A stretch of 5,775 bases of DNA, from assembly GCA_903875815.1 (NCBI GenBank), contig CAIQXR010000255.1, positions 1-5,775 of the forward strand, read 5' to 3'. Below are positions 1 to 5,174 of this stretch, piece by piece. The stretch comes from an uncultured Actinomycetes bacterium (lineage in GTDB: Bacteria > Actinomycetota > Actinomycetes > Nanopelagicales > Nanopelagicaceae). A model generated the notes under the pieces. It saw only the letters and a program-made list of their open reading frames with translations. It was not told where the DNA came from and did not search any database. The translations under genes and the position numbers were made by a program. Each line of letters begins with the position of its first letter. Position 1 is the stretch's first letter.

Positions 1-8
1 ATAACCCC

Positions 9-923
9 GTGGAACTTCAGAAAATCATTCTCTACTACGGCTTCACACCCGTACGCGATCCCGAGGCGATGCGCCTCTGGCAGCAGACACTCTGTGAGAA
101 CTTAGGTCTCAAGGGAAGAATTCTGATCTCCGAACATGGCATTAACGGAACTCTCGGCGGCGATATGTCGGCGCTCAAGAAATACGTCAAGCAGACCAAG
201 TCATACCCAGGATTTAAAAAGATTGATTTCAAATGGTCTGAGGGAACGGGCAATGATTTCCCTCGCCTCAAAGTCCGAGTTCGCCCCGAACTAGTTGCCT
301 TCGGCGATCCTTATGAAATCTCTGTTGATGAAAATGGCGTTGTGGGCGGCGGCAAACACCTCAAGCCGTATGAAGTCAATAAGTTAGTAGAAGCTCGCGG
401 CGATGAAGTTGTCTTCTTCGATGGCCGTAATGCTTTTGAAGCTAAGATCGGTAAATTCAAAGATGCCGTAGTCCCCGATATTGGAACATCGCGTGACTTC
501 ATAAAAGAGATTGAGAGCGGCAAGTACGACGACCTCAAAGATAAGCCGGTCGTTACTTATTGCACCGGGGGAATTCGTTGCGAGATCTTGTCAGCAGTCA
601 TGGTCAAGCGCGGCTTTAAAGAGGTCTATCAAGTCGAAGGCGGCATCGTTCGCTACGGCAATAAGTTTGGCGACAGCTCCCATTGGGAGGGCTCGCTCTA
701 TACCTTTGATGGACGAATGGCGATTGACTTCACTGAAGAGGCAAAAACTATCGGTAAGTGCGAAAAGTGCGAATCACCCACGAAACAGTTCTACAACTGC
801 GGCGATCGCAAATGTCACGAATTAATTCTCTTGTGCGAAAAATGTGCAGCAATCGATGCTAACCGCGCCTGCACCCATGAATTTTCTTCTTCAGCTGGCC
901 GCAACCCCGAAATGGTTGGGTAA
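9..923 (+). CDS. trhO: tRNA uridine(34) hydroxylase TrhO (rhodanese-related)
   Basis: Cytoplasmic tRNA-modifying enzyme. The TrhO/YceA family makes 5-hydroxyuridine at the wobble position U34 of tRNA in an oxygen-dependent reaction. The 304-residue product has the family order: an N-terminal UPF0176-type domain (about 1-95, with [14 protein letters not shown] at 38-51), a rhodanese domain (about 127-222) with DGR at 138-140 and the active-site loop CTGGIRCE at 185-192 (catalytic Cys185), and a cysteine-rich tail. The tail carries C251, C254, C264, C269, C276, C279 and C288, spaced like a metal-binding cluster. The GTG at base 9 fits the usual N-terminus, where the conserved ILYYGFTP follows within a few residues. 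Only 8 bases lie upstream, so the ribosome binding site cannot be judged and an earlier start outside the window is possible. It ends with TAA and converges on the permease gene. Family assignment is firm; the modification chemistry is inferred from characterised homologues. Confidence 0.93.
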   Translation: MELQKIILYYGFTPVRDPEAMRLWQQTLCENLGLKGRILISEHGINGTLGGDMSALKKYVKQTKSYPGFKKIDFKWSEGTGNDFPRLKVRVRPELVAFGDPYEISVDENGVVGGGKHLKPYEVNKLVEARGDEVVFFDGRNAFEAKIGKFKDAVVPDIGTSRDFIKEIESGKYDDLKDKPVVTYCTGGIRCEILSAVMVKRGFKEVYQVEGGIVRYGNKFGDSSHWEGSLYTFDGRMAIDFTEEAKTIGKCEKCESPTKQFYNCGDRKCHELILLCEKCAAIDANRACTHEFSSSAGRNPEMVG

Positions 924-949
924 TTCGACTTAATTTTTTGATGTATAAA

Positions 950-985
950 TGAAGCGCCCCCGAGAAATTCCCCGGGGGCGCTTCA
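950..985. terminator. GC-rich stem-loop between convergent genes, likely bidirectional terminator
   Basis: A perfect 13-bp inverted repeat (950-962 pairing with 973-985, core GCGCCCCCG / CGGGGGCGC) with a 10-nt loop lies 26 nt after the trhO stop and 41 nt beyond the permease stop. There is no U-tract directly after the stem on either strand, so it is not a textbook Rho-independent terminator. Such U-poor GC-rich hairpins are common at actinobacterial gene ends, and the convergent position supports a bidirectional terminator. A second, weaker stem (AATCAC 1005-1010 with GTGATT 1015-1020) sits closer to the permease stop. Confidence 0.8.
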
Positions 986-1026
986 CTACTTCTACCTGAG
1001 TGTTAATCACCCAAGTGATTTCTTAA

Positions 1027-2475
1027 CTAGTCGATGTGAACGGTAGCAACCGCTTCAATCGCCTGTGGGTTCTTATTACGTAGAACCAACAGGGTGATAA
1101 CTCCAACGACCATCCAAGCTGCCATGAAGTATGCGGCGTAGGAAAGCGGCGCTGCAAGCTTCACGATAAAGCTGAGTCCTGGAATTCCGGTGATGCCAGC
1201 GGCATTGAAGAATCCTGGGATAAGGAAGAGTGCGCCCACGATTGGAACCACAATGTGGAAGATCGGATGGCGCTCATCCTTGCGGTGCTTGGCGTAGTAA
1301 CCAATGCAGGCGATGTTGACGACGATGTAGACCAAAACCACGATCACAACGAGGCCCGTGGCGACGATTCCGAAGGCAGTCTGCGGTGTGTACTTGAAGC
1401 CAAGTCCAAGGCCGATAATGAGGCCAAGAACGAGCTGGAGAACAAGCGCGTTGCGAGGTGACTTGTACTTTGAATCGAGTGCAGCCATTGACTTAGGGAA
1501 GGCGCCTGCGCGACCAAATGCATAAGCGGTGCGAGTAAAGACATTCGCACCAGCATTTGCATTAGCAATGGTGGAGTTCACGATCGCAAAGAGGACGAGA
1601 ACGTAGAAGATGCTGGAGACACCCTTAGCAAGTCCATCCCATGGCACGCCGTTGTTATAGCCAGCAAAGTCCTTGAACTTATCTGGTCCAAAGGCAACAG
1701 TTGCTGCGTAAGTTGTGAATGTGTAAAGAACAGCGATTGCAACAGTGGCAATCATGATCGCCTTGGGAACATTCTTCTTAGGATCCTTGGACTCCTCTGC
1801 GAGTGGCGCCGCAGCTTCAAAGCCAGAGAATGCAAGAAGGGTGAAGACAGAACCAGCGATCACGCCAGACCAGCCAGTGAAGCCCTTCGCATTTGCATGC
1901 GCAGTGGTAAAGACCGAGAAGGTGTTGTTATGGCCGGCCTTAACGACAAGGAAGACACCGAGAAGTGCAAAGACTGCTATCTCAATAAATCCAAGCCAGG
2001 TTCCGACCTTTGCAGATGTCTTTACGCCGCGATAAACGAGGAAGCAGACTAGAAGGGTGCCGAGGGTGGTAAATACCCACCATGACCCAACAGGGAAACC
2101 GCTGCTCTGTGAGTTCCATTCACCAGCAACGGTATAACCGAGCTGCAACATCACAAGTGGCACGATCAAAATTTCGACCGCAGCATATGCCCAGCCAACG
2201 AGGTACCCAACCCATGGACGTAGTCCGATGGCGCTATACGTTGCAACTGATCCAGCTGCAGGAATGTGCTTAGCGAGCTGTCCGATGCTAGAAGCGGTGA
2301 AGAGGATGCCAATGAAGGCGAAGACGACAGCGAGTGGAAGCGCGCCACCGGCGAGTGGTGAGCCAAATGGAATTGATGCTGCGATTGCGGCGCCAGGCGC
2401 CATGGAGCAGATAGATTGGAATACGACTTCGCGTAAACCAATTGCTCCGCTTTCGAGCTTTGTTTCGTTACTCAT
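1027..2475 (-). CDS. APC-superfamily amino acid permease
   Basis: Integral cytoplasmic-membrane transporter of the amino acid-polyamine-organocation superfamily, expected to import an amino acid or amine by proton or sodium symport or by exchange. The 482-residue product has about 12 hydrophobic segments (near 20-42, 45-67, 87-110, 131-150, 158-180, 203-225, 239-262, 284-308, 343-360, 367-395, 403-423 and 445-466). It carries the APC signature in TM6 and the following loop, FSGFEAAAPLAEESKDPKKN at 216-235, then VPKAI. A glycine-rich unwound-helix motif expected for TM1 is replaced here by SMAPGAAIAAS (24-34), as in several actinobacterial members. The ATG at 2475 is preceded by AGGAG (2480-2484), 4 nt from the start, and is well supported. 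Length is typical and no damage is seen. The amidase gene lies upstream on the same strand, but the 209-bp gap with stem-loops argues for separate transcription. Substrate cannot be told from sequence. Confidence 0.92.
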   Translation of the reverse strand: MSNETKLESGAIGLREVVFQSICSMAPGAAIAASIPFGSPLAGGALPLAVVFAFIGILFTASSIGQLAKHIPAAGSVATYSAIGLRPWVGYLVGWAYAAVEILIVPLVMLQLGYTVAGEWNSQSSGFPVGSWWVFTTLGTLLVCFLVYRGVKTSAKVGTWLGFIEIAVFALLGVFLVVKAGHNNTFSVFTTAHANAKGFTGWSGVIAGSVFTLLAFSGFEAAAPLAEESKDPKKNVPKAIMIATVAIAVLYTFTTYAATVAFGPDKFKDFAGYNNGVPWDGLAKGVSSIFYVLVLFAIVNSTIANANAGANVFTRTAYAFGRAGAFPKSMAALDSKYKSPRNALVLQLVLGLIIGLGLGFKYTPQTAFGIVATGLVVIVVLVYIVVNIACIGYYAKHRKDERHPIFHIVVPIVGALFLIPGFFNAAGITGIPGLSFIVKLAAPLSYAAYFMAAWMVVGVITLLVLRNKNPQAIEAVATVHID

Positions 2476-2479
2476 AACT

Positions 2480-2484
2480 CTCCT
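2480..2484 (-). promoter_or_regulatory. Shine-Dalgarno of the permease gene
   Basis: On the minus strand the bases read AGGAG-AGTT-ATG, which fixes the permease start at 2475. The spacing is short but usable. Confidence 0.7.
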
Positions 2485-2535
2485 TATAAGTGAGGTCTCT
2501 GCGCTAGTAGGCCTAATTGGCCGCCATGCTCGTGA

Positions 2536-2581
2536 GGAAAGTGTGACATTTATCGGTCATCTTTGGTCATTAATGAGCCAA
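2536..2581. promoter_or_regulatory. Operator-like repeat cluster upstream of the permease
   Basis: This stretch lies 61-106 bp upstream of the permease start. It holds GGTCAT at 2555-2560 and again at 2565-2570, exactly one helical turn apart. The second copy is the left half of a dyad, TTGGTCATTA / ATGAGCCAA (2563-2581), that is palindromic apart from one extra G. The stretch also contains GGAAAGTGTGA (2536-2546), an 11-mer repeated in front of the surface-protein gene at 4326-4336. The arrangement suggests transcription-factor sites controlling the permease. The regulator is unknown and I could not place a convincing -10/-35 pair. Confidence 0.35.
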
Positions 2582-2610
2582 GAAATTTGTAACAATCTTG
2601 TGAATCAGAA

Positions 2611-2636
2611 GAACCTCCACGCGTAGGTGGAGGTTC
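2611..2636 (-). terminator. Stem-loop downstream of the amidase, probable terminator
   Basis: A perfect 10-bp stem (GAACCTCCAC 2611-2620 with GTGGAGGTTC 2627-2636) closes a 6-nt loop, 48 nt after the amidase stop. On the minus strand it is followed by TTCTGATTC, only moderately U-rich, so termination is likely but not certain. It separates the amidase from the permease. Confidence 0.55.
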
Positions 2637-2652
2637 GGTCGTCAACAGATAT

Positions 2653-2672
2653 TTCCTACTAGATGGTAGGAA
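2653..2672 (-). terminator. Second stem-loop just after the amidase stop
   Basis: A 7-bp stem (TTCCTAC 2653-2659 with GTAGGAA 2666-2672) with a 6-nt loop lies 12 nt beyond the amidase stop codon. Both this hairpin and the next one at 2611-2636 have the same heptamer CGGTCGT on their right flank (2674-2680 and 2636-2642), so the two hairpins look like a diverged tandem duplication. The role could be termination or 3'-end protection of the amidase mRNA. Confidence 0.35.
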
Positions 2673-2684
2673 CCGGTCGTTCTA

Positions 2685-3614
2685 CTACTTCAAATTAAAT
2701 GGCTTTGGAGCAGCTGCAATCTTGGGAACGCGCATCCGAGCTGTTACACAACCCGGCGATGGGTGATAGAACGCAGCGATGCCAAGGTCACCAGCAACAG
2801 AGAGGAAGATAAAGGCATCCTCGATGGTGAAACCCCATTGATCAACGAGTAATTTAGCGGCCTCTTCGCAAGCTTCCTTGAGAGCAATCTCAATGTCGTT
2901 AGCATGCGAAGCATGTGTGAACCAAGAGTCGGCAGTCTCAGTAATGGGGTAACCGCCTTTTTGCTTTTTAATGAGATCAACTTTGATTAGACCGGTTCCA
3001 CCAATTTCAACACCTGTTCCACAAATTTCGCCATCGCCCATCGAGGCATGCATATCACCGATCGCAACTTGGCCACCAGGTTGATAGACAGGTAGATGAA
3101 CAGTTGCACCAATGCCATTGGTGTGATCATCCATATTTCCACCATGTGGGCCGGCATCAAATGTCGGAATATCTCCCGAAGCTGGGGCAACACCAATTAC
3201 TCCAAACATAGGAGCGGTAGGGAAATGCACTTTGTCATTCATGGTGATGGTGCCATCGTTCACTTTAAAAATTCTGGTAAGCGGACCCTTTGCTTGATCG
3301 CTCAGTTGTCCCCAACCGGGAATCACCATTGCGGCACCTTGCGGCCCCGGCTTTATGTCGAGAATCGATACCGAAATCGTGTCACCGGGCTCCGCTCCAT
3401 TTACAGCGATTGGACCGGTGGCACTGTTAATACGCGAAAGATCGAGACTTTCGAGAGTGTCGCTCTCGGAGGTCACTTGGCCGGTGAAACAGTCCCACGT
3501 TTCAATTTCAATTACCGTGCCCGGGTCGACAGCGACTACTGGCTTCATTTCGGCGTTAAAGGACCAAACATGCTGGTCGCGACTAATTCGAACGGATGGT
3601 GTTGGCAATGTCAT
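2685..3614 (-). CDS. Acetamidase/formamidase family amide hydrolase
   Basis: Soluble cytoplasmic hydrolase of the FmdA/AmdA family, which cleaves short amides such as formamide or acetamide into ammonia and the carboxylate. The 309-residue product is full length for bacterial members. Recognisable blocks in order are PVVAVDPG (25-32), DCFTGQ (41-46), GPIAVNGAEPGDTI (67-80), GVIGVAPASG (138-147), PHGGNMD (156-162), IGDMHASMGDGEICGTGVE (185-203) and the C-terminal FIFLSVAGDLGI (268-279). The start at ATG 3614 gives a normal family N-terminus. It has no good ribosome binding site: GGGAG lies 13 nt upstream. A TANNNT-type hexamer (TACCCT, minus strand, 3627-3622) ends 7 nt before the ATG, so a leaderless transcript is possible. 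It is divergent from the nitroreductase across a very small gap. The family is clear; which amide is cleaved is not. A role in nitrogen scavenging is an inference from the family and the adjacent permease. Confidence 0.93.
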   Translation of the reverse strand: MTLPTPSVRISRDQHVWSFNAEMKPVVAVDPGTVIEIETWDCFTGQVTSESDTLESLDLSRINSATGPIAVNGAEPGDTISVSILDIKPGPQGAAMVIPGWGQLSDQAKGPLTRIFKVNDGTITMNDKVHFPTAPMFGVIGVAPASGDIPTFDAGPHGGNMDDHTNGIGATVHLPVYQPGGQVAIGDMHASMGDGEICGTGVEIGGTGLIKVDLIKKQKGGYPITETADSWFTHASHANDIEIALKEACEEAAKLLVDQWGFTIEDAFIFLSVAGDLGIAAFYHPSPGCVTARMRVPKIAAAPKPFNLK

Positions 3615-3616
3615 AG

Positions 3617-3644
3617 CGGGAAGGGTACTCCCGAAGCCACTTCG
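3617..3644. promoter_or_regulatory. Short divergent control region with two small dyads
   Basis: Only 44 bp separate the amidase start from the leader ORF start. They hold two abutting dyads: CGGGA (3617-3621) with TCCCG (3629-3633), and CGAAG (3632-3636) with CTTCG (3640-3644). These could be operator half-sites or small hairpins in the untranslated leader. The promoter for at least one of the two divergent genes must lie here or inside the neighbouring coding sequence. No consensus promoter is obvious. Confidence 0.3.
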
Positions 3645-3646
3645 AT

Positions 3647-3652
3647 AGGAGG
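3647..3652 (+). promoter_or_regulatory. Perfect Shine-Dalgarno AGGAGG serving the leader ORF
   Basis: AGGAGG is followed by six T residues and then ATG at 3659, an ideal 6-nt spacing for the mini-ORF. It lies 29 nt from the nitroreductase ATG at 3682, too far to serve it directly. An in-frame TAG at 3646-3648 and the lack of ATG, GTG or TTG between it and 3682 rule out an upstream nitroreductase start. Confidence 0.75.
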
Positions 3653-3658
3653 TTTTTT

Positions 3659-3685
3659 ATGAATCGCGAGAGAATTGGCCCATGA
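3659..3685 (+). CDS. 8-codon leader ORF (MNRERIGP) coupled to the nitroreductase
   Basis: This mini-ORF has the best ribosome binding site in the window. Its TGA stop (3683-3685) overlaps the nitroreductase ATG (3682-3684) as ATGA, the classic geometry for translational reinitiation. Ribosomes ending the peptide would be placed on the nitroreductase start, which by itself has only a weak GAGAG at 3668-3672. The peptide has two arginines and no run of one amino acid, so a simple amino acid-attenuation leader is not evident. The alternative is a frame error: one extra base between 3662 and 3681 (for example in the CCC run at 3679-3681) would fuse the leader in frame to the nitroreductase, giving a normal N-terminus seven or eight residues longer. 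I consider a real coupled leader and a frame error both open. Confidence 0.5.
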   Translation: MNRERIGP

Positions 3686-4260
3686 AAAAGCCAGCAATCA
3701 CATCAGTCGATATTCACCCAGTTCTCGCCCATCGTTGGAGCCCACGTTCCCTCGATGATCAGGCAGTGATCAGCACCGAAGATCTCACTGGCTTACTCGA
3801 AGCTGCTCGCTGGGCACCTTCTGCCAATAATGCTCAGCCATGGCGCTTCATCATTGCGCGTCGCGGCGAAGCAGATTTCCAAAAGATTGTTGGCGCTCTT
3901 GTTGGTTTTAATCAATCATGGAGCCCTAAAGCTTCGGCTTACATCGTCATTGTTGCCAATATGAAGAATGAGGATGGCAGCGATCGCACCATCTCGCTCT
4001 TTGACTCGGGACTGGCTGCGGCATTTCTCTCTGTTGAGGCCCATCACCGCGGCCTCGTCGTTCACCAGATGGCAGGCTTTGATCATGCTGCGATTTCCAG
4101 TGGCTTTGGTTTAAATGATTCGCAAGATGCAATCATCGTTCTTGCCATCGGCACTCAGGCGCCAGCCGAAGCACTCGGTGAAGGCCCGGCCCTCGAGCGC
4201 GAGACCGCACCTCGCGAACGCCTCCCATTAGAGCAATTAATCATCTCCGGAAAGCTCTAA
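3682..4260 (+). CDS. Nitroreductase-family FMN oxidoreductase
   Basis: Cytoplasmic FMN-dependent, NAD(P)H-using oxidoreductase of the nitroreductase fold, expected to act as a homodimer. The 192-residue product shows HRWSPRSLDD (17-26), which matches the family's RxSxR phosphate-binding start. It also shows the conserved ARWAPSANNAQPWRF block (42-56), the dimer-interface helix GLAAAFLSVEAHHRGL (110-125) and the C-terminal strand IIVLAIG (151-157). Length is at the short end of the family, which fits members with a shortened insertion. The natural substrate is not predictable, since the family includes quinone, enone, nitroaromatic and flavin-cleaving enzymes. The start at 3682 is the only possible one in frame, and translation seems to depend on the overlapping leader ORF. 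It is divergent from the amidase; no functional link is proven. No clear terminator follows. Confidence 0.9.
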   Translation: MKKPAITSVDIHPVLAHRWSPRSLDDQAVISTEDLTGLLEAARWAPSANNAQPWRFIIARRGEADFQKIVGALVGFNQSWSPKASAYIVIVANMKNEDGSDRTISLFDSGLAAAFLSVEAHHRGLVVHQMAGFDHAAISSGFGLNDSQDAIIVLAIGTQAPAEALGEGPALERETAPRERLPLEQLIISGKL

Positions 4261-4283
4261 CGCTTCCCACTCTTCACGATCCG

Positions 4284-4321
4284 GTCTATGGTCCCTGATC
4301 AGGGTGAGTTAGACTTCACCC
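4284..4321. promoter_or_regulatory. Nested, mutually exclusive dyads upstream of the membrane-anchored protein gene
   Basis: A perfect 12-bp palindrome, CCCTGATCAGGG (4293-4304), is bracketed by GTCTA (4284-4288) and TAGAC (4310-4314), giving a larger dyad. Its right arm GGG is also the left arm of another stem, GGGTGA (4302-4307) with TCACCC (4316-4321), so the two cannot form together. Possible roles are a regulator site, a terminator for the nitroreductase (no U-tract follows) or alternative RNA structures. TAGACT at 4310-4315 matches a TANNNT -10 element, but no -35 is recognisable. Confidence 0.35.
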
Positions 4322-4326
4322 CTACG

Positions 4327-4346
4327 GAAAGTGTGATCGCACTTTC
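4327..4346. promoter_or_regulatory. 20-bp near-perfect palindrome, candidate operator
   Basis: GAAAGTGTGATCGCACTTTC is symmetric at 18 of 20 positions, the only mismatch pair being T4334/G4339 (a G-U pair in RNA). It ends 4 nt before the AGGGAG ribosome binding site of the following gene. The position is typical for a repressor operator or a translation-blocking hairpin. If TAGACT at 4310-4315 is the -10, the palindrome covers the first transcribed bases. Its left half with one flanking base recurs upstream of the permease at 2536-2546. Confidence 0.5.
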
Positions 4347-4364
4347 ATCAAGGGAGTCCAGGGC

Positions 4365-5048
4365 GTGATTGATGACGACGGCGAGGATGTTGCCTACGAC
4401 GGCGACGAACTCGCACCCGCCTTACCTCTCTATCGTCGACGCCGCTTCATTGTCGGAATGGTCATCATGGCGCTGGGATTCTCCACCACCCTTGCAGCCA
4501 ATATTTCTCTTAATGGAAATAAAAAATCAGAATTTGGTCAAGGTCTCTATTTAATTAAGGCCTGCGACCAATGGATCTCAGTCGGACTCGTTCCCGACAC
4601 AGTGACTGCGACAGCAGTTCAAAGTTGGCCAGGCAACGCCGCCGGATCAGACACCGTTACTTATAGTGCTGGGCAATACTCGAAAGTAAAAGAAATAGTT
4701 CTCTACGGTCTCGATACCGTGAAATGTCGCGGCACCAATATCAAGATGCAGCTCTATCACGGAACGTATGGCCAGCCAATGCCGATCTTTACCGATGGCA
4801 ATGGCCCCAGCAATCGCGTGATCTTTAATATTCCCAATAATGCGACAGCAACATTTGCCGATCGTGAAAGCAACGTTAACTTTATTAATAATTACGGTGC
4901 CATTGTGGGAGCGCCCAACTGGGACGATGGCTATGAATCTCTCGGCGCTCAAGGCAATGCCGCGACTTACACGATCTTCTTCTATCAACCTCTCGCCATG
5001 GTCCCCGATGTCAGTCGTGTGACATTTGAGAGCGCTTCTAACTCTTAA
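4365..5048 (+). CDS. Single-pass membrane-anchored extracellular protein, actinobacterial EFGQG-type
   Basis: Not a protein of known function. The 227-residue product starts at GTG with AGGGAG (4351-4356) 8 nt upstream; an in-frame TGA at 4305-4307 and no other start before it support this choice. Residues 1-15 are strongly acidic (8 Asp/Glu), then RRRR (24-27) precedes one hydrophobic helix (about 28-46), predicting a cytoplasmic N-terminus and an exported remainder. TLAAN (42-46) could be a signal-peptidase site, so the protein may be released. The exported part begins with ISLNG and EFGQG (56-60) and is rich in Asn, Thr, Gly and beta-type sequence. It has just two cysteines (C67, C121), which could form one disulfide. 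From memory, the helix-ANISLNG-xxxEFGQG layout is repeated in many uncharacterised proteins of freshwater actinobacteria. A surface or pilin-like beta-sandwich role is only a guess. It is followed by another exported protein. Confidence 0.8.
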   Translation: MIDDDGEDVAYDGDELAPALPLYRRRRFIVGMVIMALGFSTTLAANISLNGNKKSEFGQGLYLIKACDQWISVGLVPDTVTATAVQSWPGNAAGSDTVTYSAGQYSKVKEIVLYGLDTVKCRGTNIKMQLYHGTYGQPMPIFTDGNGPSNRVIFNIPNNATATFADRESNVNFINNYGAIVGAPNWDDGYESLGAQGNAATYTIFFYQPLAMVPDVSRVTFESASNS

Positions 5049-5065
5049 GATCTTCTCTAAGTTTT
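5044..5065 (+). terminator. Weak AU-rich hairpin with T4 at the end of the membrane-anchored protein gene
   Basis: CTTA and AGA (5044-5050) can pair with TCT and TAAG (5054-5061, one bulged C), followed directly by TTTT (5062-5065). The stem overlaps the TAA stop and is AU-rich, so it is a poor terminator at best. Confidence 0.2.
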
Positions 5066-5072
5066 ACTCATT

Positions 5073-5155
5073 TCCTCTCGAAAAGTACACATTCACTCGA
5101 TTTCACTCACTTATTCTCTGAAATGCACTGACAGATTAAGGATATTTCGAGAGGA
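5073..5155. repeat. 11-bp inverted repeat framing the intergenic region, with internal 10-bp-spaced direct repeats
   Basis: TCCTCTCGAAA (5073-5083) is perfectly complementary to TTTCGAGAGGA (5145-5155), with 61 nt between. Inside lie two copies of TTCACTC (5092-5098 and 5102-5108), exactly 10 bp apart; a related TTACTCA lies just outside at 5064-5070. In a 126-bp gap a chance 11-bp inverted repeat is unlikely (roughly 0.002 assuming equal base use). It could be paired operator sites for one regulator, a looped promoter, or a structured 5' leader for the glycine-rich protein gene. Confidence 0.45.
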
Positions 5156-5159
5156 TCAC

Positions 5160-5165
5160 TAAACT
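5160..5165 (+). promoter_or_regulatory. Possible -10 element of the glycine-rich protein gene
   Basis: TAAACT fits the TANNNT -10 pattern and ends 9 nt before the ATG at 5175, which has no good Shine-Dalgarno at normal spacing (AGAGGA at 5150-5155 is 19 nt away). This would fit a leaderless or nearly leaderless transcript, common in actinobacteria. No -35 match is seen. Confidence 0.25.
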
Positions 5166-5174
5166 TCGAGTCTG

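Noticed and set aside
931..939. T-rich run near the trhO end as a terminator U-tract
   Set aside because: It lies before the stem-loop on the plus strand and reads as A-rich on the minus strand, so it cannot serve as a U-tract for either direction.
2589..2604. GTAAC-N6-GTGAA resembling an actinobacterial GlnR box
   Set aside because: The first half fits GTnAC, but the second half departs from GnAAC at two positions; too weak to call despite the nitrogen context.
2228..2626. 132-codon plus-strand frame over the permease start and upstream gap
   Set aside because: Mostly antisense to the permease N-terminus, and the remaining part covers repeat-rich non-coding DNA; no ribosome site or domain.
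3096..3662. 188-codon open frame antisense to the amidase, ending at ATGA with the leader ORF
   Set aside because: It lies fully opposite a well-conserved amidase and its translation has no recognisable domain and a composition unlike a folded protein family. The ATGA junction is probably chance.
4331..4342. CRP-like TGTGA core in the 20-bp palindrome
   Set aside because: The spacing and the other half do not match TGTGA-N6-TCACA; only the left pentamer agrees.
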